From NCBI RefSeq assembly GCF_030936135.1, contig NC_082606.1, positions 8,612,755 through 8,676,754 on the forward strand: a stretch of DNA of 64,000 nucleotides. The letters run 5' to 3'. Each line of letters opens with the position of its first letter. The stretch's first letter is position 1. Of this stretch, positions 40,501 to 49,433 are shown piece after piece. Source of the DNA: Gavia stellata. Taxonomy: Eukaryota; Chordata; Aves; Gaviiformes; Gaviidae. The notes under the pieces are model-generated. The model was not told the DNA's origin and ran no database searches. It saw nothing but the letters and a program-made list of their open reading frames with translations. The translations under genes were made by a program, and so were the position numbers.

Positions 40501-43500
40501 ACGGAAGTGGCTAGATGTATTGCACACCTTCACCGAACAGAGCTGCATGGACAACAAATTTCTGTTGAGAAAGTAGGTTTAATAAGATGAAAACTTTTCC
40601 CAAAAATAGACCATCTTATGCAAGAATCTGTATTAACCTATTTGCTTTTGGAAAAAAATATAGGTGAAAGGCGATCCCTCCAAAAAGGAGTTGAAGAAGG
40701 AAAGCGATGAGAAATCTGGTTCAGGTAGAAGCATGGGAGATAAGAAGACTGCATCAAGTGATAAAGCCAGCAAGTAAGAAATTTCACGTGTCTTCTGAAG
40801 TTGTAAAAATCCTTTAGGTTGAATTTTCTTCATTGCATTTGTGTGTTTCTTTCCTAACAAGAACTCCATCAACCAAAAAAGAAGAAAAGAAATCTGAGAA
40901 ATCTGAAAAAAAAGAAAGTAAAGAAGCCAAGAAAACAGAAGGTAAAGATGAGAAGAGTGATAATGGAGCAAGTGGCCCTAATCAAGAATCCACTAAAAAA
41001 AATGAAGAAAAGAAAAGAATAAGTATGCAATATAGCCATGTTTCCTCCTGTTGAATCTGTATGTCTGACTTGTTTTGGGGGCATGGTTTGCTCTTACTGG
41101 AAACCAATTAAACACCTGTTCTTTCTTAGACTCCAGTAACATGTATTACTTTAGAGCTGATGTTAAAGCTTCCATATTTTGTATTACTACATAATTACAG
41201 ACACGTGCTGGTATGCTTCTCCTACCAGTAACAGTTCAATTTAGAGATTTAGAAATTTCACCAAGGAAAATCTGTAGTAGGCAAATAGGGATACGTGTGT
41301 GTGTGTGTGTGTTAAACCTTTTTTCTTTTTTTTTTTTTTTTCCCCTCCCCCCTTCACTAGGTGGTAAAAGCCCAGGTCAAGTTGTAGTTTTAGACCAAAC
41401 GAAAGGAGACCAAGGCCACACTAGGACAGTTAGAAGGGGAAGGTTTGATAAAGTAAGTATCTATAGAATTGATGCAATCCTTATCTGATTTAATACTACC
41501 TTACAGTTGATATTTTCACTGAAGAGTCAATAAACTATCACAAACTGTTAAGCTTAGAAACTTTGAATGCTTTGGGATAGCTAAGTAGTTAATGATACTT
41601 GAACATAGCATCCAGAAATCTCCCTAAATGAATGAGACTTCTGAAATAACCATTGTAATCTCTATCTATAGCCACAGATATTGAGGAACAAAGAGCGTAT
41701 TATTCAAGATAAAGTGAAATTCAGGGAATACAGGGGTAGAAAGGATATCTTGCCTTTTGAAAAGATGAAGGAACAGAGATTGCGAGAACACATGGTTCGC
41801 TTGGAAAGAATACGACGAGCTGTTGAACTCCGAAGGTAGTAATTCAACTTTTTGCTAAAGGCTATTTTATACATTAATTGATCAGATAGTATATTTAGAA
41901 ATCTGATGAAAATGCATTCTGTCAAGCCTTTTACTCAGATGTTAAAGTCTGGGACTCTACCTAACGTTATCTTTACATGAATTATCAGACTCCAAAATTT
42001 TTGTTTAATCTTTTAATAACCATATATGTACACATATAGCTTAGTGTTTGTAATGGGGGGGGTGTATCTCATAAGCATTACTGCATGCCAGTTTTCTTTT
42101 TGAAAAGATGAGAAGTTGACTAGGAGATGTGGCCAAAAATAGCATTTGGGGTTGTTTTGTTTGTTTTTAAACAGAGTTGTCTATCTAAATGACAAATCAA
42201 GCATAATACAATCTTGTCCCTTTTAAATAAAAGGACTAAATGGCTACACTGTTCTATTCTGCTCTTTTTATATAGCCAAAAGTTTGTAAAGAATAGTTAA
42301 ATGACTTGTGTTGTTAGCTGGATTTCCCTAAACAAAGGAATTCTCAGCAAGCATAAAGCTTAAAGGAGGAAATGTCTTTCCTGCTTCTTGTAAGCTGTAC
42401 TGTAGAATGTGGGAAGAAGAAAGCAAAATGAAGCTGTTGACAACTATACCTCAGCTGTGCAAGTCAGAGTGGTCATGTTACTGTTTTCTGTCTAAAAATA
42501 AGACAAAATAAGTAAATTTTTTGTTAGCTTGAAGAGAGCAAGAGCTAAAATAGCAAGTATTTTAAAGATCCAATTCATATTCTTGTCTAGGCTGTTGTTA
42601 CTGTCTGCCAGATGACAACATAAAAATATGAATCCAGCATAGAATACATTAAGAAGGATGATTCTTGATATAACTTTTCCTAGTATCTGTTGTCTGCTTA
42701 AATGGTTCTGTAGAATATGCTAAAACCAGTTGGGCTACTTGGGGCTAAGAGGAGTAGACTTCCGATGTCAGGACTTCTGTGAAGAGCTTACTCTCAAATA
42801 GTGGGTTTTTTTTTTAATGTCTATGCCTAAGGTGATGTTAGTTTTGGATGAGAAAATTTTTCAGACGAGTTTCTGCTACCTCTTTTTTTTTTCTTTAGGC
42901 GAAGAGAAATTGCTGAGAGGGAGCGTCGTGAGAGAGAACGCATACGAATAATGCATGAACGAGAAGAATGCTTGCAGAGAGAAAGGGAACGATTAGAAAT
43001 TGAAAGGCAAAAACTAGAGAGGGAAAGGATGGAACGGGAGCGTTTGGAAAGAGAGCGTGTTCGTATTGAACAGGTGTGCGTACTTCTATTTTGGACTGTA
43101 GTGCACGATCATTTTGGAGTATAACCCAGTTTGCACTTGCAGTGAATTTTTCTCTTCACCCTTCCACCCAAGCCATGAAAGAACCAACCAAACATTACAT
43201 AATCCACAATGTACAACAACAGTAGTCTTTATCTTATTTGCTTGACTTGTGAATAATTTGATGGCAAATTCTTGCTGCTGGTTTATGTGATGGCTATACG
43301 TGTCTGCCTCTAAAACTGAAGTACGGCAGATCATATTGCCCATACTAGTCTTCCATAATTTTACTAGATTTTTCCTAGAGAATGTCACTGCGAACTTAAT
43401 GAGATGTGTTTCTGGGTAACAAATACAGTAGCAATACAAGAAACTATCTGGAGATATTTCTGTCTAACAGCTAATATCTTTTCCAGATATGTTTTTTTAG

Positions 43501-46500
43501 AGAAGTATTCCTTTATGCTCTTTAATCTTAGATACTATCAAAGGATGAATTGTATCAGATAGCCCTTAACAGAAAACTGTCAAGTATTAATTCTGTGTAC
43601 TTGCTAACTGTTCTAGAGATATCTCTAATAAGCTATTTTGTTTGTTGTGTTTATTCACCCTTTCCTTTCATGGTAGGAACGTCGAAAAGAAGCAGAGCGT
43701 ATTGCTCGTGAAAGGGAGGAACTTCGTCGACAACAGCAGCAACTTCGTTATGAACAGGAAAAGAGGAATTCTTTGAAACGTCCCCGTGATGTAGATCACA
43801 GGTAATCTAACTCTCAAACCGTTGTTTTACAGCACATAGTAAAAAGAAACAGTTACCAGCCTTGTGTCAGACTTGAAAACACAGTTGTACCTGAAACAAG
43901 TCCTCACAGAAGAACTGGATTTCTGGTATTTGTTTATTTTGACATCAGTTTATGCCAAGCATAAAACATACCTTATCTGTAGGAGAGGGTTTTGAAATAA
44001 GAGAAGCATCCTGTGAATTAATTCTTATTGTATGAAAAGAGCGTAACACAATTCAGTGCATTTGCTGAGAAAAGTTCTTCTGCCTTAATGGTTGAAATTT
44101 CTAGCTTCTACTTTAAGAATTCACATTTCTGGTAGATGTATGGTTCAGGAAGTCAATGTGTGATGGCATTTAATTTTTACTGAAGCTGATGACATCTGTC
44201 ATTTGCTGTTTGAGCCACATGAATTGAACTGGCTTTGATCTTTATTTGATTATAAGAATAGGACTGAAACCTTAGCCATAAAATTGACATATCAATGGTA
44301 CAATGGAAGGTAAGTGTTGATCGTCATGGTAGATACAGTAGCAGAAGACTAATATTTCTTCACCAGAGGAATAAAGACAGCTTCGTTTTTCAAGGCTACT
44401 GGTTATATACTTTAGTATCTCACATGCTTATCATAGAGACTCTGTACCTGAATGTTTCTAGTGAGCAAGGCTGTGATGTTTGCTACACTATCCTTTCCTG
44501 AGAAAGCTGTTCTGATTTGTGGGTGGTTTTGGTGGTTTTGTTTGTTTGTTTTTTCCTAGAAGGCTATTTTCAAGGCAAAATTTTGCTACAGTGATGTTTT
44601 TGTTAGGGTTTTGTTTTGCTTTTTTTAAACTGCCCAACACGGTATACTATTGCTTAGATTTTATTACATATTTTATTGATATTTTGTCTCTTTAATTTGC
44701 ACTTCAAACAGAGGGATGTTTTGAGGGTTTTTTTCTTAAATTATTTTGTTGGCTGCTATTTAAAGAGTCTACCTTTGTTAGTGGCTTTCCAAAGGTCAAA
44801 TGAGCATCTTTAAACCAGACAACTGACTCTCAACAATTTTCTGCATTTAGGCCTTGATTTGGATACCTGTAACTGAGAGTTCATTTGTTTTGCTTAAAGG
44901 AGAGATGACCCTTACTGGAATGAGAATAAGAAGATGGCTCTTGATACAGATGCACGTTTTAGTCATGGTTCAGATTACAGTCGCCAGCAGAACAGGTTTA
45001 ATGATTTTGATCACAGAGAACGGGGACGATATCCAGAAGGTTCTTCTGTTCCATCATCTTCTTTTGATAGGTAAGTTTAGATGATAGGGTAGGTATTTGC
45101 CTGCCAACATCTCTGTGGATTTCTCTCTTAAGTAATCAAAATTTAAAATGGTGCTAAAGGCTTTGTACAGTTCTGATGCAATAGAATTGCCGTAGTGTCC
45201 TGAAATTTCTTGTGTCTTCAGGATTGGCTGTTTATGTTATGCTGCAATGAACTATATTTAGATTAGATACAAGGAGGAAATTCTTGACTATGAGGGTGGT
45301 GAGGCTCTGGAACAGGTTGCCCAGAGAAGCTGTGGATGCCTCATCCCTGGAAGTGTTCAAGGCCAGGCTGGATGGGGCTTTGAGCAACATGGTCTAGTGG
45401 AAGGTGTCCCTGCCTGTGGCAGGGGGGTTGGAACTAGATTACATTTAAGGTCCCTTCCAACCCAAACCATTCTATGAACTATATTTTCTTGCTGACTCGA
45501 GAAATCTAGCATTCCCTCTGTTTCATACCAGGCAAAAAGCAGGCCCTACAATTGCTTGAATTACATTGACCAAAATGTGAACAGATAAATGCATAAAAAA
45601 AGTTAAACTGGCTATAACTCAAAGTGAAAAGTCAAACTCAAAGTCAAATTCAAAGTCAAAAGTCAAACTCAAAGTGACAACTGTAGAAATAAATGTAATT
45701 TGGGGTGGGAAGGATCTTTGATGTATATACCACATATATAGTAATAAACATGTAATACAAAGACGAGTAATATTTTTGTATAGTCACGCATGTGTTTACA
45801 TGTGCAGAGAAATGGGAAAATGGGAGACAAGCAAATGACTTTTTCCTATTTTAACAACTTAGGCGAGAACGTTTTGTAAATCAAGGTGAAGCAAAAAAGA
45901 CTCGCCCAACAGCGCGACGAGAAGAGCCGGGGTTTGAGAGGTATCCTAAGAACTTCAGTGAGTCTAGAAGAAATGAACCACCGCAACCAAGAAGCGAACT
46001 TCGAGATACAGACAGACGGGAAGTGCGAGGAGACAGAGATGAAAGAAGAACAGTGATAATTCATGACAGACCTGAAATACCACATGGTCGACATCCAAGA
46101 GAGACTGGTTCAAATCCACCTAGGCAAACAAATTGGAAAAGCGAGGGAAGCATAAGCACAGACAAACGGGATGGCAGGTAAATTTGCTGGCTAGCCAACA
46201 AACTAATAAAAGTACTGATTCTTGTAGAATTTATCCACAGCAACAATTCCTCAAGAACTGATTGTAAAGAGAGAACAGACCCCCTCCTAAAGAATGGCAA
46301 AGTCACCTTCCAAAAGCATTAGAAAAAAATTGTGTGTAGGTTGTCACATATGCTAAAGCTCATCTGTAAACTTGATGCTGACTCCCAGCCGTTAATCGTG
46401 TGTAGCAACATATAGTAAGGAGGCGTTTGTCCAAGAATGCAATGTAAAGAAATAACATGTAAGCTTTAATTATTTAGTGAGCCACATAGATCTAAAAGAA

Positions 46501-48187
46501 TGTTTCTAAGAAGGTAACTACAAGTGGCTAGGAACCTAAAAAACAAAAAGGAATCTTTGAAGTCTACATGTGCTATGATTTGGTACCAATTCTATTATAC
46601 TGAAACCAAAATCTTGATAAAAGCAATTTTTACAGAGGCGAGAGGCCAGATCGATCAGGAAGAGAAGTGTCTGGACATGTGAGAGGTGTACCTCCTGGTA
46701 GCCGTAGCAGTGCTTCTGGGTATGGAAGCAGGGAAGGCGAACGAGGTGTGATGGGAGAAAGAGGTGGAGGACAAGTGAGTCATCTTTTTGTGTTTGTGTG
46801 CATGAGAGGGAGACTGGAAAACGCAAAATCATGCTGGAAAAATGACCATATAGCATCACATAAATCATTAGCAAGCATTACGGCTGTTTTCAAGTTACTT
46901 TTCTTTATTTTAAAGGTTCTTTTGTGTTGTTTTTTTTTTATAAGCCAAGAAACTGCAGAAAACATACCCAATTCTTCTTAGGTCTAGCATCTTTCAGGTA
47001 GATTAGAACAATACCTGAATGAGTTGCTGATGAGGCTTTTAACAATTTGTTGTCATCCAATGTTTTCAGGGTCTTAACCTTACACTGCCTGCTATTTCCA
47101 GTGCAGTTTGTCACTGTAATCTGTAATTTGCTACGGAGAAAAAGACAAGTCTTACAAAAAGTTTTTCAAGTCTACAGACTAAATGCTCCATGCTACTAGA
47201 TCCTGAAGCATTTAAAAAAAAATAGTGTTTCTCTTTCTGTAGCTATATAGAACATGCTTGTCAGTGATCATATGAGATCAGGGCAGAATTGGGAGTAAAG
47301 TATGAGTTCATGGAACTTCTCTCCCTGCATACCCACACAGTCATTTTTGCAAATTAGTTCCTTTTTGTTGTCTAGAGTTATTTTTAACAGGACATGGGTT
47401 AGCTGCTTATGGACTGAACTCTTAAAAGATGCTTGACATACATACATATATAATATACAGAAGCTGTAAGCTTAAGTTTCTTGAAAAGCTTGTTTCCTGT
47501 TGATAATGAAACAATGCTTTTCATTCTGAAAATGACTGTCACTTTCTCACTAGCACTATAATGAGGACAGACATGTTGTTGAACGCCATAGTCGTGAAAC
47601 TGGACCAAGAAAAGAATGGCATGGACCCAGTTCTCAAGGAAGTGGGTATCATGACACAAGGAGAATGGGAGATGGCCGTGGAGGAGGTGGCATGATGTCT
47701 CCACATACAAGGTACAAAAACTACTCCTTCCTCTCAATTAGGTACTGAGCTGTCAAAGCTTTGGTTATGCTTAGGAAGTATAATAGTCTCAGTGCAAGCA
47801 GCATTACTTTCTGTGGATGGGTGGCTGCTGCACAACATGCAAACTATCTTTCCATGCAAGGACATGGCTCCACAATTGTTGTATTGCTAGTATTGTCCAG
47901 CTGCACAGAAGCAAGTGACTACTTGCAAAGTCTCTTTTCTTGCATGGTTTCAAGTCTTTTTTGAGAGTTAGTTTAATAGTTGAGTGATATGAGAAGTACC
48001 TTCTCTGTTCTTACCTGTACACCAAGAGTTTAGATACTTATCATAAATTAACACTTCTTTTAAAACCTTTGTTTCCAGTAACTCTTCACCAATTAATAGA
48101 GTTGTACAGATCACAGGCAATTCCATGCAGAGGGGAAGTGGCTCAGGATTTAAGCCATTTAAAGGTGGACCTCCACGAAGATTCTAA
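24927..48187 (+). CDS. SLTM: SLTM, SAFB-like transcription modulator, complete (21 coding exons, 1038 aa)
   Basis: SLTM is a nuclear SAFB-family protein that binds scaffold/matrix-attachment DNA and RNA and generally represses transcription; overexpression is reported to promote apoptosis. The exons given separately join to 3117 nt with no internal stop. Human SLTM is 1034 aa as I recall. Domains in order: Ala/Pro-rich N-terminus (1-28); SAP DNA-binding domain (about 34-68, [20 protein letters not shown]); long acidic Glu/Asp-rich region (about 95-250); Lys/Ser-rich linker; RRM (about 392-466, RNP2 LWVSGL at 393-398, RNP1 KCYGIVTM at 432-439); Lys/Glu-rich linker; long Arg/Glu-rich coiled-coil segment (about 613-742); Arg/Asp/Ser/Gly-rich tail ending [12 protein letters not shown]. 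The start is the first ATG in the island (A at -3, G at +4). All 20 introns are GT-AG. The gene is divergent from RNF111 and convergent with MINDY2. Confidence 0.97.
25122..25881 (+). other. SLTM: SLTM intron 1
   Basis: The first 400 nt are still CpG-island sequence and include a short CCCGA tandem (about 25157-25176). The rest is T-rich and ends in a ten-T polypyrimidine run before the exon 2 acceptor. Confidence 0.9.
25882..25969 (+). CDS. SLTM: SLTM exon 2, residues 66-95
   Basis: It starts [13 protein letters not shown], completing the SAP region, and ends in KPTKGKG with the Gly codon split after its first base (donor AAAG|GTTAAG). Confidence 0.95.
25970..32361 (+). other. SLTM: SLTM intron 2 (6.4 kb, the longest)
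   Basis: No exon is recognisable. The early part (26040-26530) is strongly G/T-biased on the sense strand, including a TG run followed by eight G near 26476-26491. A CR1 tail fragment lies at about 31825-31990. The remaining sequence is AT-rich and shows nothing I can name. Confidence 0.85.
31825..31990 (+). mobile_element. CR1 LINE 3'-end fragment
   Basis: The string GGTTGGGTGGACTAGATGACC followed by AGAGGTCCCTTCTAACCTAAATT is the signature CR1 3' end. Upstream, GGAGAGGCTGTGCAATTGCC and ACCCTGAGCAA keep the normal order. It is a short, moderately diverged 5'-truncated copy in SLTM intron 2, sense orientation. Confidence 0.75.
32362..32426 (+). CDS. SLTM: SLTM exon 3, residues 95-116
   Basis: It encodes [21 protein letters not shown], the start of the acidic region, and ends in phase 0 (CAAG|GTAATA). 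The acceptor is TTTCAG. Confidence 0.93.
32427..32728 (+). other. SLTM: SLTM intron 3
   Basis: A short intron (302 nt) with no feature seen. Its 3' splice site (CACCAAAAG) has a poor polypyrimidine tract. Confidence 0.9.
32729..32914 (+). CDS. SLTM: SLTM exon 4, residues 117-178, acidic region
   Basis: This is 62 codons rich in Glu, Asp and Lys ([20 protein letters not shown] opening), phase 0 at both ends, so the exon could be skipped without a frameshift. Donor AGTCAG|GTACTT. This segment diverges more from human SLTM than the SAP or RRM exons do. Confidence 0.93.
32915..33352 (+). other. SLTM: SLTM intron 4
   Basis: 438 nt, with no feature seen. Confidence 0.9.
33353..33400 (+). CDS. SLTM: SLTM exon 5, residues 179-194
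   Basis: This is a 48-nt cassette-sized exon encoding [16 protein letters not shown], phase 0 on both sides (acceptor CATAG, donor CAT|GTAAGT). Human SLTM has a similar but diverged segment here. Its size and phase make it a candidate for alternative inclusion. Confidence 0.9.
33401..34415 (+). other. SLTM: SLTM intron 5
   Basis: It holds a G/T-rich block at 33780-33833 with a GTT repeat. An 18-nt word at about 33926-33943 also occurs at the end of the intron 2 CR1 fragment. Otherwise unremarkable. Confidence 0.85.
34416..34443 (+). CDS. SLTM: SLTM exon 6 (28-nt microexon), residues 195-204
   Basis: It encodes DGEDEENEK and the first base of an Asp codon. The acceptor is strong (CTTGCAG) and so is the donor (AAAG|GTATGT). 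At 28 nt it is the smallest exon of the gene, and skipping it would shift the frame. Confidence 0.93.
34444..35802 (+). other. SLTM: SLTM intron 6 with an exon-like island
   Basis: Most SLTM intron sequence is T-rich. Here roughly 34985-35620 is A-rich and T-poor, GAA-rich and carries several CpGs, like mature exon sequence. It is not part of the main reading frame. See the corresponding finding. Confidence 0.6.
35803..36271 (+). CDS. SLTM: SLTM exon 7, residues 204-360
   Basis: This large exon (469 nt) is very close to human SLTM as I recall it, including the segment around [19 protein letters not shown] and KPKDGQD. It ends ASGQAKS with a weak donor (AAGAG|GTTTGT). The Ser codon is completed by exon 8. 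Confidence 0.93.
36272..36839 (+). other. SLTM: SLTM intron 7
   Basis: 568 nt. It contains a T run near 36390 and no other feature seen. Confidence 0.9.
36840..36889 (+). CDS. SLTM: SLTM exon 8, residues 360-377
   Basis: 50 nt encoding [16 protein letters not shown], a Lys/Ser linker before the RRM. Donor AAAG|GTAACT, phase 1. Confidence 0.93.
36890..38801 (+). other. SLTM: SLTM intron 8
   Basis: 1.9 kb of AT-rich sequence. A small TTTAATGATAT tandem lies near 37870. I see nothing else I can support. Confidence 0.85.
38802..38920 (+). CDS. SLTM: SLTM exon 9: Ser/Gly linker and first half of RRM, residues 377-416
   Basis: A Ser/Gly-rich stretch is followed by [20 protein letters not shown], which carries the RNP2 motif (LWVSGL) and first helix of the RRM. 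Phase 0 end GGAAAG|GTATTT. Confidence 0.95.
38921..40422 (+). other. SLTM: SLTM intron 9
   Basis: 1.5 kb. It contains a G/T-rich block at 40280-40335 with GTT and GGGGT units, typical of this gene's introns. No exon seen. Confidence 0.85.
40423..40572 (+). CDS. SLTM: SLTM exon 10: second half of RRM, residues 417-466
   Basis: It encodes [19 protein letters not shown] onward, with RNP1 KCYGIVTM and the final beta strand/helix [18 protein letters not shown]. Exactly 50 codons, phase 0 (donor GAGAAA|GTAGGT). This is the RNA-binding core of the protein. Confidence 0.95.
40664..40773 (+). CDS. SLTM: SLTM exon 11, residues 467-503
   Basis: Lys/Ser/Asp-rich linker after the RRM ([13 protein letters not shown] opening). 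It is flanked by two very short introns (91 and 88 nt), consistent with splicing by exon or intron definition across a compact cluster. Confidence 0.93.
40862..41022 (+). CDS. SLTM: SLTM exon 12, residues 503-557
   Basis: Lys/Glu/Ser-rich segment ([20 protein letters not shown]), ending EEKKRI with a split Ser codon (donor AATAA|GTATGC). The exon is about half A on the sense strand. Confidence 0.93.
41023..41360 (+). other. SLTM: SLTM intron 12 with GT repeat and long polypyrimidine tract
   Basis: 338 nt. A (GT)9 run at 41295-41312 is followed by a T/C tract from about 41317 to 41355, directly before the exon 13 acceptor. Confidence 0.9.
41295..41312 (+). repeat. GT dinucleotide repeat
   Basis: Nine GT units end about 48 nt upstream of the exon 13 acceptor. 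In RNA, GU repeats are bound by TDP-43 and CELF proteins. Confidence 0.9.
41361..41452 (+). CDS. SLTM: SLTM exon 13, residues 557-587
   Basis: It encodes [20 protein letters not shown] then RGRFDK. The [12 protein letters not shown] core matches human SLTM as I recall. Phase 0 end (AAA|GTAAGT). Confidence 0.92.
41672..41835 (+). CDS. SLTM: SLTM exon 14, residues 588-642, start of coiled-coil region
   Basis: It opens with [20 protein letters not shown], which differs much from the human segment I remember, and then rejoins the conserved [20 protein letters not shown]. Donor CGAAG|GTAGTA. The exon call is secure from phase and the conserved second half. Confidence 0.92.
41836..42898 (+). other. 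SLTM: SLTM intron 14
   Basis: 1.06 kb with a run of eight G at 42055-42062 and a T-rich acceptor tract. No other feature seen. Confidence 0.85.
42899..43073 (+). CDS. SLTM: SLTM exon 15, residues 642-700, Arg/Glu coiled coil
   Basis: Almost entirely Arg/Glu/Ile heptad-like sequence ([18 protein letters not shown] and later [19 protein letters not shown]). It forms the long charged helix characteristic of SAFB proteins, which mediates protein contacts. Phase 0 end (GAACAG|GTGTGC). Confidence 0.95.
43074..43676 (+). other. SLTM: SLTM intron 15
   Basis: 603 nt, with no feature seen. A 117-codon antisense frame here has no support as a gene. Confidence 0.9.
43677..43801 (+). CDS. SLTM: SLTM exon 16, residues 701-742
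   Basis: End of the charged coiled coil ([20 protein letters not shown]) followed by [15 protein letters not shown], a basic stretch that may act as a nuclear localisation signal. Donor CACAG|GTAATC. Confidence 0.95.
43802..44899 (+). other. SLTM: SLTM intron 16
   Basis: 1.1 kb. It contains G/T-rich tracts at 44518-44560 and 44600-44630. No exon seen. Confidence 0.85.
44900..45070 (+). CDS. SLTM: SLTM exon 17, residues 742-799
   Basis: It encodes [20 protein letters not shown] then [20 protein letters not shown], matching human SLTM closely as I recall. Donor GATAG|GTAAGT. Confidence 0.95.
45247..45486 (+). mobile_element. CR1 LINE, 5'-truncated copy with target-site duplication
   Basis: The body (about 45260-45473) is the well-preserved CR1 3' end: CTCTGGAACAGGTTGCCCAG, AGGCTGGATGGGGCTTTGAG, TGGCAGGGGGGTTGGAACTAG and AAGGTCCCTTCCAACCCAAA, ending in CCATTCTATGA. 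The same 13 bases, ATGAACTATATTT, occur immediately before (45247-45259) and after (45474-45486) the body. This reads as a target-site duplication, though its first bases overlap the element's own terminal ATGA. The copy is sense to SLTM and looks much younger than the intergenic CR1. Confidence 0.92.
45617..45676 (+). repeat. Minisatellite with 12-bp unit
   Basis: Imperfect tandem copies of a unit close to AAACTCAAAGTC, with a partial AAAAGTC unit inserted. About five copies lie about 130 bp beyond the CR1 insertion. Confidence 0.8.
45863..46177 (+). CDS. SLTM: SLTM exon 18, residues 799-904
   Basis: A large exon encoding an Arg/Glu/Pro-rich tail region ([40 protein letters not shown]). It ends DKRDGR with a split Arg codon (GGCAG|GTAAAT). 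Matches human SLTM through most of its length as I recall. Confidence 0.95.
46178..46635 (+). other. SLTM: SLTM intron 18
   Basis: 458 nt, with no feature seen. Confidence 0.9.
46636..46774 (+). CDS. SLTM: SLTM exon 19, residues 904-950
   Basis: It encodes [20 protein letters not shown] then [18 protein letters not shown], an Arg/Gly/Ser-rich tail with RGG-like elements that typically bind RNA or are methylated. The acceptor is an ACAG/AG pair; only the upstream AG keeps the conserved frame. Donor GGACAA|GTGAGT, phase 0. Confidence 0.93.
46775..47553 (+). other. SLTM: SLTM intron 19
   Basis: 779 nt, with no feature seen. Small frames here lack coding character. Confidence 0.88.
47554..47711 (+). 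CDS. SLTM: SLTM exon 20, residues 951-1003
   Basis: It encodes [20 protein letters not shown] then [20 protein letters not shown] and a Gly/Met-rich stretch. It matches the human tail as I recall. Donor ACAAG|GTACAA. Confidence 0.94.
47712..48078 (+). other. SLTM: SLTM intron 20
   Basis: 367 nt, with no feature seen. Confidence 0.9.
48079..48187 (+). CDS. SLTM: SLTM exon 21 (coding part): C-terminus, residues 1003-1038 and stop
   Basis: It encodes [20 protein letters not shown] and the terminal [15 protein letters not shown] followed by TAA. The C-terminus is nearly identical to human SLTM as I recall, which confirms frame through all 20 joins. Confidence 0.96.
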
Positions 48188-48735
48188 GATCTACAGCTGC
48201 TTGGTTTCAAGATAACTTATTGAAATCTCTTGTAAACTTTCTCTTCTTAAAAACAGGAAATCTTGTCTGGAAGTCCTGGTTAAACTTTTTTAATTTAACA
48301 TGATTACTTTCCTCTCAATTTTGGAGACATTTTAATAGTTATGTTGTAATTTTGGATAGTTTTTGTGTATCTTTGATAAGCATTTTCCCTGAGGCACTAG
48401 AGCTGTGTAAAAACAAATTGGAACCAAAATATTTGTTAATCCTGTATAAAAGAATAGTTTGCAGCTGTGTGCTACTAGTTTGATTTACCAACATTAGCTC
48501 TGTGGTGTCATGCTTTAAACTTAGCTACTTATCACAACATACACAACTATAACCTCCATTTTGAAGGTTGTCCAGGCTATTATCTCTGCTTTCTAATTTG
48601 TAGAGAAATAAGATTGTTCTTTCATTACTGGGTATTATGTAACCTATTTTTGCAGAAGGTACTGTTACATTGAGTGCATTTATGTGTATTCTTGCAAATG
48701 TATTCTTTTGAAATAAACCTTCATATTCTGTATAG
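48188..48735 (+). other. SLTM: SLTM 3' UTR (end approximate)
   Basis: About 550 nt of AT-rich sequence follow the stop. A canonical AATAAA at 48712-48717 sets a likely cleavage site near 48730-48740. Alternative distal sites cannot be excluded. Confidence 0.75.
48712..48717 (+). terminator. SLTM: SLTM polyadenylation signal AATAAA
   Basis: The canonical hexamer lies 525 nt after the stop codon, followed by T- and GT-containing sequence (TTTTAGTAAGTCTTTG). Confidence 0.8.
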
Positions 48736-49403
48736 CTTTTAGTAAGTCTTTGAAATAGTCTTTGGGGAAGGAAGACAGAATTAACAGACATGTTGATACA
48801 GCAAATCAGAACATGGGTGCCACTAGCTTACAACTAAAACTTCTTTAATTATCTCCTTTACTGTTACCGAATTGAAAATCTAGAATCATCTTTGATAGCA
48901 CAAGAAAGAGTAATACCAAAAAAAATAGGAACACTCATAGGAGGCCTAAAGAAATAATTTCAGTGTTTGCTCTTTATGTATTGCAAAGCTTTGGCAGAAC
49001 TTTGATACAGCTTATTTTAAACCAGATTACCACAAATGAACATGGCTTGCAGTGGTTGGGAAATCCTATATATGCATTCTTGTTCAGGTACACCTACAGC
49101 TGCTCATTGACGTGGTCTCAAGTAAAAGGGATGCATCTTTTTAAACCTTTTGTTTAACGTTAAATAACCTCTGTTAAATCTTTCTTGACAGGCCCAATCA
49201 GAAATGTTAGGTAATCAGTCCAGGACTCATCTATCACCCAGTCAGCATAAGTATATAGTTACAATGCCATTGTTCAGCAGGTTAAAAAAAAAAAAAGCAA
49301 ATCTGATCTACTACACAGTTTTACCAAATTGGATAGTTACAGAAATTAACCTTGCTAACAGAAGAGCTTGTAAAGTAGTATTTGAATAAGAGCTGGAAGT
49401 TTT
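48736..49403. other. Convergent intergenic gap SLTM / MINDY2
   Basis: Short AT-rich stretch between the SLTM poly(A) site and the most distal plausible MINDY2 poly(A) site. No gene or repeat recognised. Confidence 0.5.
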
Positions 49404-49433
49404 TACTGGTCCAGATTGTCTTTTAAAGAATTA

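Larger units (their letters stand above)
45071..45862 (+). other. SLTM: SLTM intron 17 with a CR1 insertion and a minisatellite
   Basis: 792 nt. More than a third of it is repeat-derived: a CR1 tail (45260-45473) between 13-bp direct repeats, and a 12-bp-unit minisatellite (45617-45676). Confidence 0.9.
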
